From the NCBI GenBank assembly GCA_030686995.1, contig CM060692.1:128231796-128295795 (forward strand): DNA of 64,000 nt. The letters run 5' to 3'. Origin of the DNA: Artemisia argyi. Its lineage: Eukaryota > Streptophyta > Magnoliopsida > Asterales > Asteraceae. This document shows positions 1 through 11,147 of this stretch, piece after piece. Under the pieces are notes generated by a model. It searched no databases. It was not told where the DNA came from and was given only the letters and a program-made list of their open reading frames with translations. The position numbers were made by a program, and so were the translations under genes. Within the stretch, counting starts at the first letter, position 1, and every line of letters begins with the position of its first letter.

Positions 1-561
1 GTAGGCAACTGCTAGTGATACTACGTTAGGAGCTAGTAGTCGGCTCGACCTAGAATGAAGTAGAAGCCTATAGAGTTAGGGAATATCATACACGTCCCTA
101 CGACTAGTATTAAGGAATATAACCCGTCATCCATGCAATTGTAACAAGCTAATCAACCGGTAAAAGATATCTATGGAGTAATGAAATCTAAGTAAACACA
201 CTTTCTCTCATTATTGTTTCCATCACACATTTAGTTTAAGTTTATTTTATTTTGTTTGCATCTTTAGTTAATTGGGTTAGTTGACTAGCAACTAATTCTG
301 CCCACTCCTTCAAAACCCGAGATTTTACTTGCATTCTTTAAAATATAAAAATTACAAAAAGAATCATCCCTCACCCTTAGACCTAGTTTAGTAGACATTT
401 TAATCCTAGTGAACACTATTCCTGAGTTGAACAATCAATCCCCCGGTACTTGTCACTATACTATACTACAACAAACAGGTACACTGCCTGGTGGGGATTG
501 CAAGCTTCTCAAGATCCCTTGAGGGGTAAAACCTTTTGCGAGGGTGCAATTCCACGCATCA
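1..561 (+). repeat. 3' portion of the 5' LTR of LARD-A1
   Basis: This aligns base for base with 5453-6013. It ends in the dinucleotide CA of the motif GCATCA, six bases before the primer binding site. Positions 460-474 are the complement of the 5' end of tRNA-Asp with one mismatch. Confidence 0.88.
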
Positions 562-567
562 AGTTTT

Positions 568-585
568 TGGCGCCGCAGCCCGGGG
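568..585 (+). other. primer binding site, tRNA-Asp type
   Basis: TGGCGCCGCAGCCCGGGG follows the LTR end after AGTTTT. It corresponds to the complement of the 3' end of plant tRNA-Asp, with a small change in the middle compared with the exact 17-base match in the copy at 34428-34444. Confidence 0.85.
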
Positions 586-745
586 AATAGTTATTGTCTA
601 GGTTAAAATTTCTTTCTATTAAGTCTACTTGCTAGATTCCTTTCTAGTAAGATTTTTATTTTATTTTTATAGGTCTTCTTTAGTCTATCTTTTCTTTGTG
701 TCTTTGTTCGTAGAAACCTTTCCATTGACTCTTCTGTTTACCATT

Positions 746-1933
746 ATGGAGAACGCGAATCCACCGTACTACCAACCACAAAATTCACCCACTCCAAATG
801 ACATCTTGATATTCAAACAACATCAAGATGAACCTATCTATGATGCATGGACTCGTTTTAGATATTTACTCCAAAAAGTCCCTCATCATAGTTTCGATCT
901 GTGGTCCAAAATTGAAATATTTTACCATCGTGTGAACCACTATACCAAAATGGACATTTACCATGCCGCAGATGGGGACCTTTGGGGATTAAGTGCTGAT
1001 GAAGCATGGGAAACCATAGAGAATTGTGCCCAACTTGCCAAAAAAATGGACAACCCAACAAGCGTTGTTACAGATCAATTGATCGCAAGTTTGAGGGAAC
1101 AAGCAAGAAGTTTGTTTGGGGATAATAGGCCTATAGATGAGATACCTAGGTACATGGAGTGGTTTAATTCCACCATAATACAAGATGAACACATAGGTAA
1201 TCCAGATACAATGGAGGATGAGGTGGATAATATAAGCCCACTTAGTGCTCCACAAGTCCCACCATCATTTGAGGCATACACACCGCCCGTCACTTACCCG
1301 GAAGAAGTAGAAGAGACTATAGGAACCCCAATTGAGGTAGAACCCTTGGACCAAACACAACTAGATGAAAAAGATTTGAATACTTGTAGTCACAACCTTT
1401 CTCTTAGTTCTAAGGAAGTTCCTAATTTTGATGAACCGGAACCTGAACCAAATCGGTTACCTAATCATCCATCCTTGGATGAAAAATTAGGAATTGAAAA
1501 AGGCCCCGATCCACCAATCAAACCATATAGTCCGGGTAGTTTTACGTTGAAGGTAGTAGACCCCAAGCCTTGTAGAGAGGAAGCTGACATAGGAGTGAAC
1601 CATGACCTTACATACTTACATCACCCATTCATGATTGATCATAAGAAACATTATGGGTTTAAACCAGGTTTATTAGGTCAAGATGGATTCCCAACTAGAA
1701 TTCTCTCGAAGTTGATAGAAAATGATCCCTTTTTAGGAGAAAACTTCAACTCACCAATTGACCCAATTGAACTAGGTAAGGTAATGATAAAAGGAGCACA
1801 ACCGTTTGAGCATATAATTAATTCACCACTCTTTCCTCATGAGGCATACTTCCAACGAGATGGTGTGTATCGGTACTTTCACCCGCACTTAATCCTAAGT
1901 GTAGGGAAAACCTCCCCTATTTCCGTTAAATAA
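746..1933 (+). CDS. Gag-like protein of LARD-A1, 395 residues
   Basis: The ORF is intact. I place the start at the ATG opening MENANPPYY because the sister copy (33092-34273) has an aligned ATG and the upstream extension is not conserved. The N-terminal third (AWTRFRYLLQKVPHHSFDLW and what follows) matches the helical capsid segment of the Gypsy Gag seen at 42229-43618. The centre is acidic and proline-rich. The C-terminal 120 residues (HYGFKPGLLGQDG through ILSVGKTSP) form a conserved block found in both copies that I cannot assign to a known fold. There is no zinc knuckle and no protease. It probably packages its own RNA into particles whose enzymes come from a partner element. That it stays open suggests recent function or youth; a selection test is needed to tell. 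Confidence 0.8.
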   Translation: MENANPPYYQPQNSPTPNDILIFKQHQDEPIYDAWTRFRYLLQKVPHHSFDLWSKIEIFYHRVNHYTKMDIYHAADGDLWGLSADEAWETIENCAQLAKKMDNPTSVVTDQLIASLREQARSLFGDNRPIDEIPRYMEWFNSTIIQDEHIGNPDTMEDEVDNISPLSAPQVPPSFEAYTPPVTYPEEVEETIGTPIEVEPLDQTQLDEKDLNTCSHNLSLSSKEVPNFDEPEPEPNRLPNHPSLDEKLGIEKGPDPPIKPYSPGSFTLKVVDPKPCREEADIGVNHDLTYLHHPFMIDHKKHYGFKPGLLGQDGFPTRILSKLIENDPFLGENFNSPIDPIELGKVMIKGAQPFEHIINSPLFPHEAYFQRDGVYRYFHPHLILSVGKTSPISVK

Positions 1934-2838
1934 GGGTAGAGTCAGGTTCGTGACTCGAACAAAAACAAGCGCTTATTGGGAGGCAACCCAAGCTTTATTT
2001 GTTTGTTTGTTTATTTGTTTGATTTTATTTGTTTCCGTATGCGTGTTTTATTTTTATTGTTTGTGGATCATGATTCAAAGTAAATTGTGAAAATGCTTTA
2101 TTTTGTTTTTAAATTCGTCTTAATTACATATAAAGGTATTTTGCAAAAGCTAAGTGTAAGGGAAACCCAAATTTGTTTATAAGAATGAAATTGAGCATGA
2201 ACCACAACAATATTAAATGAACATGTGTATTAGTAATTGTTTGAGTCAAATGCTTGTATCGAGTCATAATGATATTTTGCAAAATTTTCCAGGAAGTAAG
2301 GCATAAGTTTTTCCAGAAATTTTCCAGAAACTTAACATGATATTTTTGTAGGAACATTCTGACGGCGTCAGGAGTTATAACCTGACAGTGTCAGGTACAA
2401 AAATTCTGAAAATTTTTGCAAGTTTTGTTTATACCGGAGTCTTAAAGTTTTTGTTGGTTCTTTAGTTTTATTAACTCCAGAAAATCTGCAAACATTCATT
2501 CCACGAGCATTATATCTTAATTTGCTTTCTAGGATTTTTAGTATATATAGATTGCCGCCGATTTAATGCGAGGTTTGCCTTGATTATTTTCTCAAGTTTA
2601 ACAGGTTATATTGGACAAGAGGATGATTTATATTTCTGGAGGGAAGCTTTCAAAGTTCATTTTCTTGGAAGAAGATCTAACCTTGTTGACACACTAACCC
2701 ACCGAACGAATCAGGGGAGTATTTGTTTTCATTCTTTTACCTTATTTTCTTTTATATCTTTTTATTGAACATTGGGGACAATGTTCAGCTTAAGTGTAAG
2801 GGGAGGGTAAATAATGATACCTTAGAGAATACAATTAC

Positions 2839-3118
2839 GCTTGAGTTTGTTTGTTCAATAGTAGGTGTGTAATAAAACTAAGAGAAATACTTGCTAGGGC
2901 AATTTTAGCGCCAAATTTATTTTTTTTTACAACATTTAGGAGTGAAGCTTTAGCCTTAATAAGCGTCTCATGGATAGGAGCTTGAGTTTGTTTGTTCAAT
3001 AGTAGGTGTGTAATAAAACTTAGAGAAATACTTGCTAGGGCAATTTTAGCGCCAAATTTAAAATTTTTTACAACATTTAGGAGTGAAGCTTTAGCCTTAA
3101 TGAGCGTCTCATGGATAG
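2839..3118 (+). repeat. 141-bp tandem duplication
   Basis: The blocks starting at 2839 and 2980 (each beginning GCTTGAGTTTG) are nearly identical, differing mainly in an A/T tract. The matching places in the other two elements have one copy, so the duplication is private to this element. Confidence 0.85.
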
Positions 3119-3915
3119 TTGTTGTATGACTAGCACAAAAAACCGTACCATTCAGAAAAATTTTCCACCTAAATATGTGAGGTTCGCCTTTAGATTTGTT
3201 AGGAAAAACATTCATTATTAGTGCTTATGAGTGTACCGGTAGTATTTAGATTCCAGAACTTGCGTTAGTGATGCATCTCGAGACCGCTAGTGAGACTACA
3301 TTCGTGTAGTAGGATTTACTACACGATAAGAGGAATTAGGATCACCCTTGTGTTAAACCCATATCATAATTACTTGACCATTTAAGTCAATTACCTTGAC
3401 TAAAAAAGTCAATTAATTTTCGCACACTTTTGCGTTGTACTCATTTTTAGTACACGATACCCCTAGTACACCCCTCCGAGCCTATCTTTTCATTTCTAAC
3501 TTTAAGCATTTTACTTAAAGATAGAATTTGTTACAATCTACCCCAAATGTGCAACCAAATCGCCTTAGCCTTCCTTGTATGCACTCATCTTTAGTGCATT
3601 ATTGTTACATGTTTAAACCCTTAGTTAATTGTCTAATTGATTACATGGTTGCTAAGTCGAGTCGTATCTTGTACATATTGTTTTGGGATGATTGGGACTC
3701 ATGGGTAAAGTACTTGTGTTATGGAGTAATGGGGAAGAACATTATATATTACCCCCCATATGTGTGTTAATCTTAAAAAGTACTCCAAGTGTTTTAATTA
3801 TCTTAATTCGAGTCATTAGAATAGTTGATTGTGAAGTATGTAAAAGTTCAAGTGTAAGGGGGACGTAAATCCCCTATGATGTATTATTTTGGATGGTAGG
3901 GTAAAAGTGTATGCA

Positions 3916-3918
<3 letters not shown>

Positions 3919-4005
<87 letters not shown>
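3919..4005. repeat. (TA)n microsatellite
   Basis: About 43 uninterrupted TA units. In the sister elements the same site is an A tract, long at 31207-31246 (as T on the plus strand) and short at 46169. Confidence 0.95.
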
Positions 4006-4010
<5 letters not shown>

Positions 4011-4572
4011 AACAGAGAAAAAACATATGGACTACCATCCCATTTCCTTTATGTTTATTTTAAGTTTTTGTTATTTTTGATTTATTAGCTTAAGTCGGGT
4101 CGAGTCTTGGCTTAGCAACGCCACATTATACTTGTAATTAACCAAGATGATTAACTCGCCAGCAGTAAAAATTGCCTTTATCCAAAAAAACTGTGTTTAT
4201 CATATCCCTACAGCTCACGTTATAACCCTTTAAATGACCTCTTTGATAGTTTATCCTAGGTGCTTAAGTCAAGTGGTGGAGGTTTGATCCTTTCCCAAGC
4301 CTATGGTAATCTATTTGCTATGATAGGTAGTGAGAGATGTTTTCCATTTCCATATTGTGATATATACTTTATTACACCCAACAGATGTGAGTATCTAAAC
4401 ACTATTTGTGAGGTGCTAGTGTATAACATCCGTGCTTGTTTTTGGTTTTAAGTGGAACGATTATTTGTTGTAATTACTTTTATATTAGTGTTAAATGACC
4501 CCTAGCTTGTATTTTGATTAGAATAAAAGCGCATTTGCTTGAGAACAAGCAAATCTCAAGTGTAAGGGTATT

Positions 4573-6013
4573 TGATAAGGCGATAAGTGTACCATTTTTG
4601 GGGGGTCATTTAAGCCCAAATTCATGATTATTTGATCAATTATTACCCTAAATTGTTCCTTTTGTCATTTTAGGTACTTTTGAGAAGAAATCTGGAAAAG
4701 GAGGCATTTTGGATGTTTTTGGAGCGATTAAGTGAAGAAAATGACAAAGTCTCAAAATCCTTGCTGGGAACAGTACCTGACGACGTCAAGGCCATACAAG
4801 TGACGGTGTCAAGCTGGGTAAAAGATGTGGATATGGAAAATATGCATGACGGTCCAGAACAATTTTAAGGCAAAAACGCCTGACGGCGTCACCAAGGCCG
4901 TCAGGATTGATTTACAAGTGACGGCCCAGAGCTTATTCTCAACATGACAGCATCAAGATTGGATCTAGGCAATACGACCTTTAATTTGGCGGCGAGTTGA
5001 TGGCGTCACAAGCTATAACGTTACGCCGTCAAGGTGTAAAATCTATATATAGTTTTCTAATTTTCATTCATTAGTGGTGGAACTTTTGGAGAACTTTTGT
5101 GTGCAAACCCTAGACGAATTTTCTGTAACAACAAGGGTTTCAACCCTTGTTCCATCCATGTTCAATTGAAGATAAGTTTTCCAATAATCATTCAATATGT
5201 CTATGTGTTGTTTGATTCTATCTTATGCTTGTCTTCTTTTTAACATGCTAGGCTAGGTTTTTCTTGTGTTTGCTTAGATGTAATGAAACTTAGATGTTGA
5301 GTATTGGTTGATGTTTTGTTTATAATTGTTGTGGATGATTGAATTCGATGTTAGGCTTAAGAAAACTGGCAGACTTCCAATTGGTAACTTGCTTGAACGT
5401 CTTAAGAAAGATGATCGGAGGTGTACTACGATTTATTGGTTGTATTTAATGCGTAGGCAACTGTTAGTGATACTGCGTTAGGAGCTAGTAGTCGGCTCGA
5501 CCTAGAATGAAGTAGAAGCCTATAGAGTTAGGGAATATCGTACACGGCCCTACGACTAGTATTAAGGAATATAACCTGTCATCCATGCAATTGTAACAAG
5601 CTAATCAACCGGTAAAAGATATCTAGGGAGTAATGAAATCTAAGTAAACGCACTTTCTCTCATTATTGTTTCCACCACACATTTAGTTTAAGTTTATTTT
5701 ATTTTGTTTGCATCTTTAGTTAATTGGGTTAGTTGACTAGCAACTAATTCCGCCCACTCCTTCAAAACCCGAGATTTTACTTGCTTTCTTTAAAATATAA
5801 AAATTACAAAAAGAATCATCCCTCACCTTTAGACCTAGTTTAGTAGATATTTTAATCCTAGCGAACACTATTCCTGAGTTGAACGATCAATCCCCCGGTA
5901 CTTGTCATTATACTATACTACAACGAACAGGTACACTGCCTGGTGGGGATTGCAAGCTTCTCAAGATCCCTTGAGGGGTAAAACCTTTTGCGAGGGTGAA
6001 ATTCCACGCATCA
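4573..6013 (+). repeat. 3' LTR of LARD-A1, 1441 bp
   Basis: Runs from TGATAAGGCG to ACGCATCA, with TG...CA ends. U3 carries the TGACG-type motif array, then a TATA box at 5043-5052. U5 carries the tRNA-Asp 5'-half complement at 5912-5926. Confidence 0.9.
4778..5052 (+). promoter_or_regulatory. U3 motif array and TATA box of LARD-A1
   Basis: Several perfect or decayed copies of TGACG-N-CGTCA (first at 4778-4788, last reaching 5031) lie directly upstream of CTATATATAG (5043-5052). Each motif is two inverted TGACG half sites, the core bound by plant TGA/bZIP factors. Binding is inferred, not shown. Confidence 0.6.
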
Positions 6014-7459
6014 GTGAGAGTAGGAATAAATGTTCCGATTTGACCGGGCGTGTTGAGCTCTAACTTGTCTCCCTTAACCAATGATAATCACATAAGCTTG
6101 TGCTAGTCTTGTACACCAGGAGCAATAAAATGCGAATTCTTTCTTAAGAATCTGCAAGTTCCCGTACTTGACTTTATACATGTGCAGCTTAAAAGCTTTC
6201 GCTAGTCTTTTACATAAGGAGCTATAAAACGCGAATTCTTCTTCTAAAATTTGCAAGTTTTCGTAACTGACTTTATATATGCGTGGTTGATTATCGGCTA
6301 AGCATTCACTGGTTTCATTACTTGGGATCTTAAATTGCGAAGAGCGAGAAATGATAGAGTTTATTTAGAAGTTTGATGTTAAACGTGGAGTAGTTGGTTC
6401 TCTTTAGAGCTCATGGAAGGTACTTGTGACTTTTTGCTCCCAAAAAATTGTTTCACCGATATATAATAGATGTACTAGGTTAATTAGTGGTATTTCGGTT
6501 TGGGCAATATTTAGTTTCTTATTTTCTTAAAAGAATCTTTTCATTAGAAGTTGGGTACATATCAAGGACACATCAATAGCAAAAATGAAAAGTCAAAAGT
6601 TGATATGTATGTGGTTTTGGAGTTACCCGATAAGCTTTCATTGTTGAAAAAGAAAAAGAATGAAAAATTGAAAAAAAAATGATGAAAGAAAAAATGAAAG
6701 AAAGAAAAAAATGAAAAGTGAAAGTTGTATCGAATAAGAGCTCAAGTGTATAAAAGTTGTTGGCACGTGAGGTGCATGTGAATGATTCTGAATTAGTCAC
6801 ATGAGGTGCACGTGTAGTACTCCGCAACTTATATATGAGATTATATGTACCCAAAATCCTTGATGTGGACCGAATTTCTAAAGAAGTGGTTCTTGAGAGA
6901 AAATGAAAAACTACTTAGCGTTTTAAGCTTGGTATCTCTATCGGACTAAAAAGTTATTGAAACGAAAAAATATGAAGCAATTCATTTCTCAACAAAAGTA
7001 AAAAATCAATATACATTAAGAAAATGGGAGTAAGAAGTTTTCACAAGTAACACTTATGAGTAGTGTTAGCATCTAACTTGTAGATAAGCTGTGATCTCGT
7101 TTTTACGCTTAGTTTGGGGGCTTGAGAAAAATAAAGGATGACGATTTTTATCTGAACAGTCATTTCTCCATGAGAAGTGTTTCTACACTTTGACCCTAAT
7201 AATTATTGAAAGATAATGAAAGTCAAGCAAACCGTCACATATATAAAAAGAAAAAAGTACAAAAATAGTAGTAGTAGATTGTTATTTATGAAAATCAGAA
7301 AACGGAGCGTTTTTGGGAATAAATGATTTTGAGATCTCATTCGAACATCCTTGCTACTTTCCAAAGTCAGTAAAAAGAGGTCTTTAAATTATTTATTTCT
7401 TAAGCGTGAGGTGATGACATTGCGTGAGGGCACGACAATACCTTCGTTTGGGGGAGTTT
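6014..7459 (+). other. 3' non-coding internal region of a Tat/Ogre-like Gypsy element
   Basis: No gene is recognisable. It is AT-rich and low in coding signal, and it ends with a polypurine tract (TTTGGGGGAG, 7447-7456) immediately before the LTR starting at 7460. LARD-A1 is inserted at its left edge. An imperfect direct duplication of about 95 bp lies at 6091-6283; both units contain GCGAATTCTT. Confidence 0.6.
6091..6283 (+). repeat. imperfect tandem duplication, about 95-bp unit
   Basis: Units from 6091 and about 6188 share GCTAGTCTT, GGAGC, GCGAATTCTT, TGCAAGTT and TGACTTTATA in the same order and spacing. Confidence 0.7.
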
Positions 7460-7724
7460 TGATGTGTGCTTATTCACACATCCTTTTTAGACCCCAAATT
7501 AGACCTAATATACCAAATACAAACCAAATATGCCAAGAAAATGTGTGTTTTTGTAATTGTGTATGTGCAGGTACAAAAATGTGAAAAATGGACAAAAACA
7601 AAGCCAAAACCGACAAAAACGAGCACGAGAATGGAAAAAGGTCAAAAGCCAGAGCCGAGGAAGCTTAATGATCAAAGAAAGCTCAAAATGTCAAGAAAAG
7701 TCCTCAGAGATTCATAAAGTTTCA

Positions 7725-7966
7725 AGAATGGTCCCTGGTCAAAGTTTGGTGAAATTGGCAACTTCAGTCCCTCAGCTTTCAGATATTGACAATTTTGGTC
7801 CCTTAAAGAAATATTTGAAGAAAAGTCAATATTGATCCTCCATATATTAGAGAATTACAAAAGAAGCCCTTGGAAAACATTTTGAAGAAAATCAGAATTG
7901 GTCCCTGGAGTTTGCAGAATTACAGCTTTGGTCCCTAGGATTTTCAAGTTTACAAATTTGGTCCTA
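7725..7966 (+). repeat. diverged minisatellite with GGTCCCT cores in U3
   Basis: Seven variants of TTGGTCCCT occur at spacings of roughly 30 to 65 bp (near 7728, 7765, 7794, 7832, 7898, 7928 and 7958), all on the same strand and alternating with A-rich linkers. Confidence 0.65.
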
Positions 7967-8470
7967 AAATTTTAATACTACTAATCCTAAAAAACTTAAT
8001 CCGGTCCAAAAATTCCCACAAGCCCAAAACATACCACAACCCACCACCCTTATCCATCCTACCCGATCCACCTACTTTACACGAGTCAACCTCATCCAAA
8101 CCCGATCAACCCAGTAATAAATTACCCTTTCAAATAACCCGCCCCCCAAATCCATTTTCCTTCCCAGATATGTACTGTACACGTATGAACCCTAAATCAC
8201 CACACGCTCTAATTACCTCAATTCATTATAATTATCCAAACATAAGAGTCTCTAGAACATGACAGCTGACAACCTGACGCATGGAATGACACGTGGACCA
8301 ATGCAGATGACACGCAGGATTACCAATCATTTGCACATGATCTAAGGGACGTGAGTGATGGGAATCATCTGGAATTATATCCAAGGGCTGAGAATGACTC
8401 AAACAAACACACATACCACATGGATTGGTGAGCTGGCACTACTAGAAGGATCTATGACCTCCTCCTCAAT

Positions 8471-8480
8471 CCTATAAATA
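8471..8480 (+). promoter_or_regulatory. TATA box of the Tat-like LTR
   Basis: CCTATAAATA lies in a C-rich setting about 1.0 kb into the LTR, as expected for a plant LTR core promoter. Confidence 0.55.
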
Positions 8481-9908
8481 CCCCCTCCTCCATAGATTAT
8501 TGTGTGTAGTTTTATGTAATAGTTAGTTTATTTTACTGCTTTCCTTGTAATCCTTCTTATTATTGTACTAAATTTTCCATTAATGAAATATTAGTTTTAT
8601 TGCAATTTCAGCTTATTGTCTTAAATTCCTCTTCGTTTTGTTTAAAGCTTAATTACTGCTTATCTAGTTCTTATTAGTCATAGTTAGTTTGTTAAAAGTT
8701 TGTTTTTATAATTGTTTGTCTTATATAATAAAAACCAAAAAAATCAGAAAATCCCTTAAAAACTCCAAAAATAATTTTCATTTCATTTATAAGCTTCAAT
8801 AAGCTTTGTTTTTCAGTTCTCATAAGCTCACTATAGCTTATTGTGAGTGATTATTAGGTTAATACTGTTTCATTATTCAAATCTCATAAAAGTTAATTTA
8901 AGTCAACTGTTGCAGAAAAGGTCATGAATCCTGGTTAAATTGATAGTCCAAGTGGAGTTTAGGAAGCCATTGGCCTATCTAAAGATAGGCAAGCATAGTG
9001 AATCCCCTCTGTTTGTACTGAGGGAAAATTAACTTGTGAGTTTTTCATTTAAATTTCTCTAGATTGCATATTATTATAGTAGTAGTGTAGATCTGTGTTT
9101 GCTTGTTAATTCATGCTCATTAGTTGTTATAAGTACTTATATTAGTTGCTTAAATCATATTAGTATAGTTTGAATTAGTTTGAGTTTAATTGTTGTTTCA
9201 TTTCTGCTCATATCTGCAAATTTTGTATCTATGAAAATTTGTGACTGAGATCTGTGCTCTAAGCTTTATACTGTTTGATTGATCATACATAATAGCTAGT
9301 GTGGTTGATTGCTTACATAAATATCACTTTTGCTTCATAGTCATTGACAAACAGCTTCATAACTAGTGTTTGGATTAGTGGATCGAGTTGTGTTAGAGGT
9401 TTGTTTTAGTGGTAATAATTGTTAACTCAATTCACTAAGGGTTATAGTAGAAGTAATAAAGCTTAAACAGTAGTAGTTAATTAGCAAATAGTCAAAATAC
9501 ATTTTAATCTCATCATCTTCATAACTGTTAGGATTTTGGCTAGCATAATCATAGAATAAGTTGCATAAGTAGATATATTAGCCTAATCTAGTCATTCATT
9601 AGCTTATTACTACATTTTCAATCATTTTAGATCAATCAAAACTTATTTTAGTCAACTTAGATTGCATATCAAAAAGTCAAAAAAAAAAAAAAAAAAAAAA
9701 AAAAAGATTTGTAATCAGAAATAGTCAGAATTTTGTGAGCAATTGTAGAATTTATTATTGATTTAAAAGAGTCGTGGTTTGCTGATTTGGGGAGCTTAGC
9801 AGCTTAAGAATCATAATCAAAAGGAAAATCTCAGTTTGAACCTCATTTGCTTATTTAGATTTTGGATCTTATTTGTCTATTTGAGCATAAATCTGCCCCG
9901 CACCATCA

Positions 9909-11147
9909 ATTTTGGCACTCTTTCTAGGGTACAATTAAGTGAGCAATCAAGGGTTTAAGTTAGTGCTTTTGGTGTTTCTATTATCTCAGTAGGTCAGTAA
10001 AGCTTTTGCCCCTTTTAGCTGGTACTATAGTGCTTATTTGAGTTGCTTTTCATTGCCTGCAAGTTAAGAAGTTTGAACCAAGTAGCTGATTTCAAAAATA
10101 GGTTTGCTATTGTGATTAGTTGCTTGTAAGTTGAGATTTGTGGATCATTTAAGTTGTTTAGGACCTGCAGTGGCTTAATTCATTTCTGGCTTATTCTGCT
10201 TGGCATCTGCATATTCCATTTGTGCTTATTGAAACTATTTTTGCTCTTGAATAGTGTTTCTATGATTCATTTGACCCAATTTGAGTTCATTCAAGCTTAT
10301 TTATGTATAATACACCTTTGTTATTAGTTTCACTCACTTTGGTCAAAAGTGCTTATCAATAAGCATTTTCCATAAGCTGTTTTTAGCCATTAAGCACTTC
10401 CTCAGCTTATTTTTCAATTTTCAAATCATTCCTAAGTTTTAGATATTATTTTAGAATTTCCATAAAATTTTCATATTTTTCTGAGTTGTTTTCCTATTTT
10501 TCTTATTTTATTTTAGGTTTTAATCAATTTTTAAATTCTTTTGTTAAAGAAAAATCAAATAAAAATCAGAAAAAGCATAAAAAACTTCAAAAATATTTTA
10601 GAAAATAGTTTTTAGTTATTTTAGATTTTTCAAAATTAAATTTGTATTTTTCTCACTTAATTTATTTTTATTTACATTTTTAATTACTTTTTAATTAGTT
10701 AAAATAGTTTTTAATTCATAATAATTAAATAAAAAGTCAAAAAAATATTTTTCTTTTTCCCAAAATTTTCTTTTATCATTTTTAGCTTAGGAAAATTATT
10801 TTCAAACCCGTAGGATTAGTCTAGCTTCAAATTCACTTTTTAACTCGCACGTTTATGTTTTATTTACGTTTAAGCTTTCGGTTTTAATTCTACGTTACGT
10901 TTTAGGTTTGGTAATTTGATTTACTTGATTAATTGGTTAATTATGCTTTATTTCCATATTCATTAGTGTAATTCTCATTTAAATAACTTTTTCTCACTTT
11001 CACGGCATTTTTCACTAACCGGGAATTTCAAATTCCATTCACACCTTCACACGGACTATGATCTCGGGATTTGTATTTCCTTCAAATCCTTTGGAGAAAT
11101 ATAAATACAATACTATAAACTATATCTGATTTTGAACACATCATAGA
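9909..11147 (+). other. 5' leader-like internal region after the Tat-like LTR
   Basis: It opens with TTTTGGCACTCTTTCTAGGG, which resembles a decayed Tat/Ogre-type primer binding site. The rest is very AT-rich without a credible ORF. It ends where the gag of a truncated Copia begins. Confidence 0.4.

Larger units (their letters stand above)
1934..4572 (+). other. non-coding 3' internal region of LARD-A1
   Basis: No convincing gene. It holds four copies of AAGTGTAAGGG (2152, 2792, 3850 and 4558), the last directly before the 3' LTR where the polypurine tract should be. It also has a 141-bp tandem duplication, a TA microsatellite, and a TGACGGCGTCA-type pair near 2358-2395. The same order is seen in the copies at 30640-33091 and 44326-46735. 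Confidence 0.7.
1..6013 (+). mobile_element. LARD-A1, non-autonomous Gypsy-type LTR retrotransposon, 5' end outside window
   Basis: The two LTRs align without gaps over the 561 bp present of the left one. Between them lie a tRNA-Asp primer site, one Gag-like ORF and about 2.6 kb of non-coding DNA. No protease, reverse transcriptase, RNase H or integrase is recognisable, so the element must borrow a polymerase. The right flank starts GTGAG, which should also lie left of the 5' LTR outside the window. By eye about 17 of 561 LTR positions differ (roughly 3%), making this older than the copy at 29247-35843. It sits in the 3' non-coding part of a Tat/Ogre-like element. Confidence 0.88.
7460..9908 (+). 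repeat. long LTR of a Tat/Ogre-like Gypsy element, about 2.45 kb
   Basis: Starts TGATGTGTGC just after a polypurine tract and ends CACCATCA just before a degraded primer-site-like sequence. It contains a TATA box (CCTATAAATA, 8471-8480), a minisatellite of GGTCCCT-bearing units in U3, and an A tract near 9678-9705. Only one copy is in the window, so the ends rest on context. Confidence 0.6.

Noticed and set aside
3889..4080. 63-residue ORF of alternating Ile-Tyr
   Set aside because: It is a translation of the TA microsatellite.
7351..7835. Overlapping ORFs near the start of the Tat-like LTR
   Set aside because: They lie across the polypurine tract and the GGTCCCT minisatellite and have no family resemblance.
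9678..9705. A-tract as the tail of a LINE or SINE insertion
   Set aside because: No LINE ORF, no SINE Pol III boxes and no flanking duplication found; treated as a simple A run inside the LTR.
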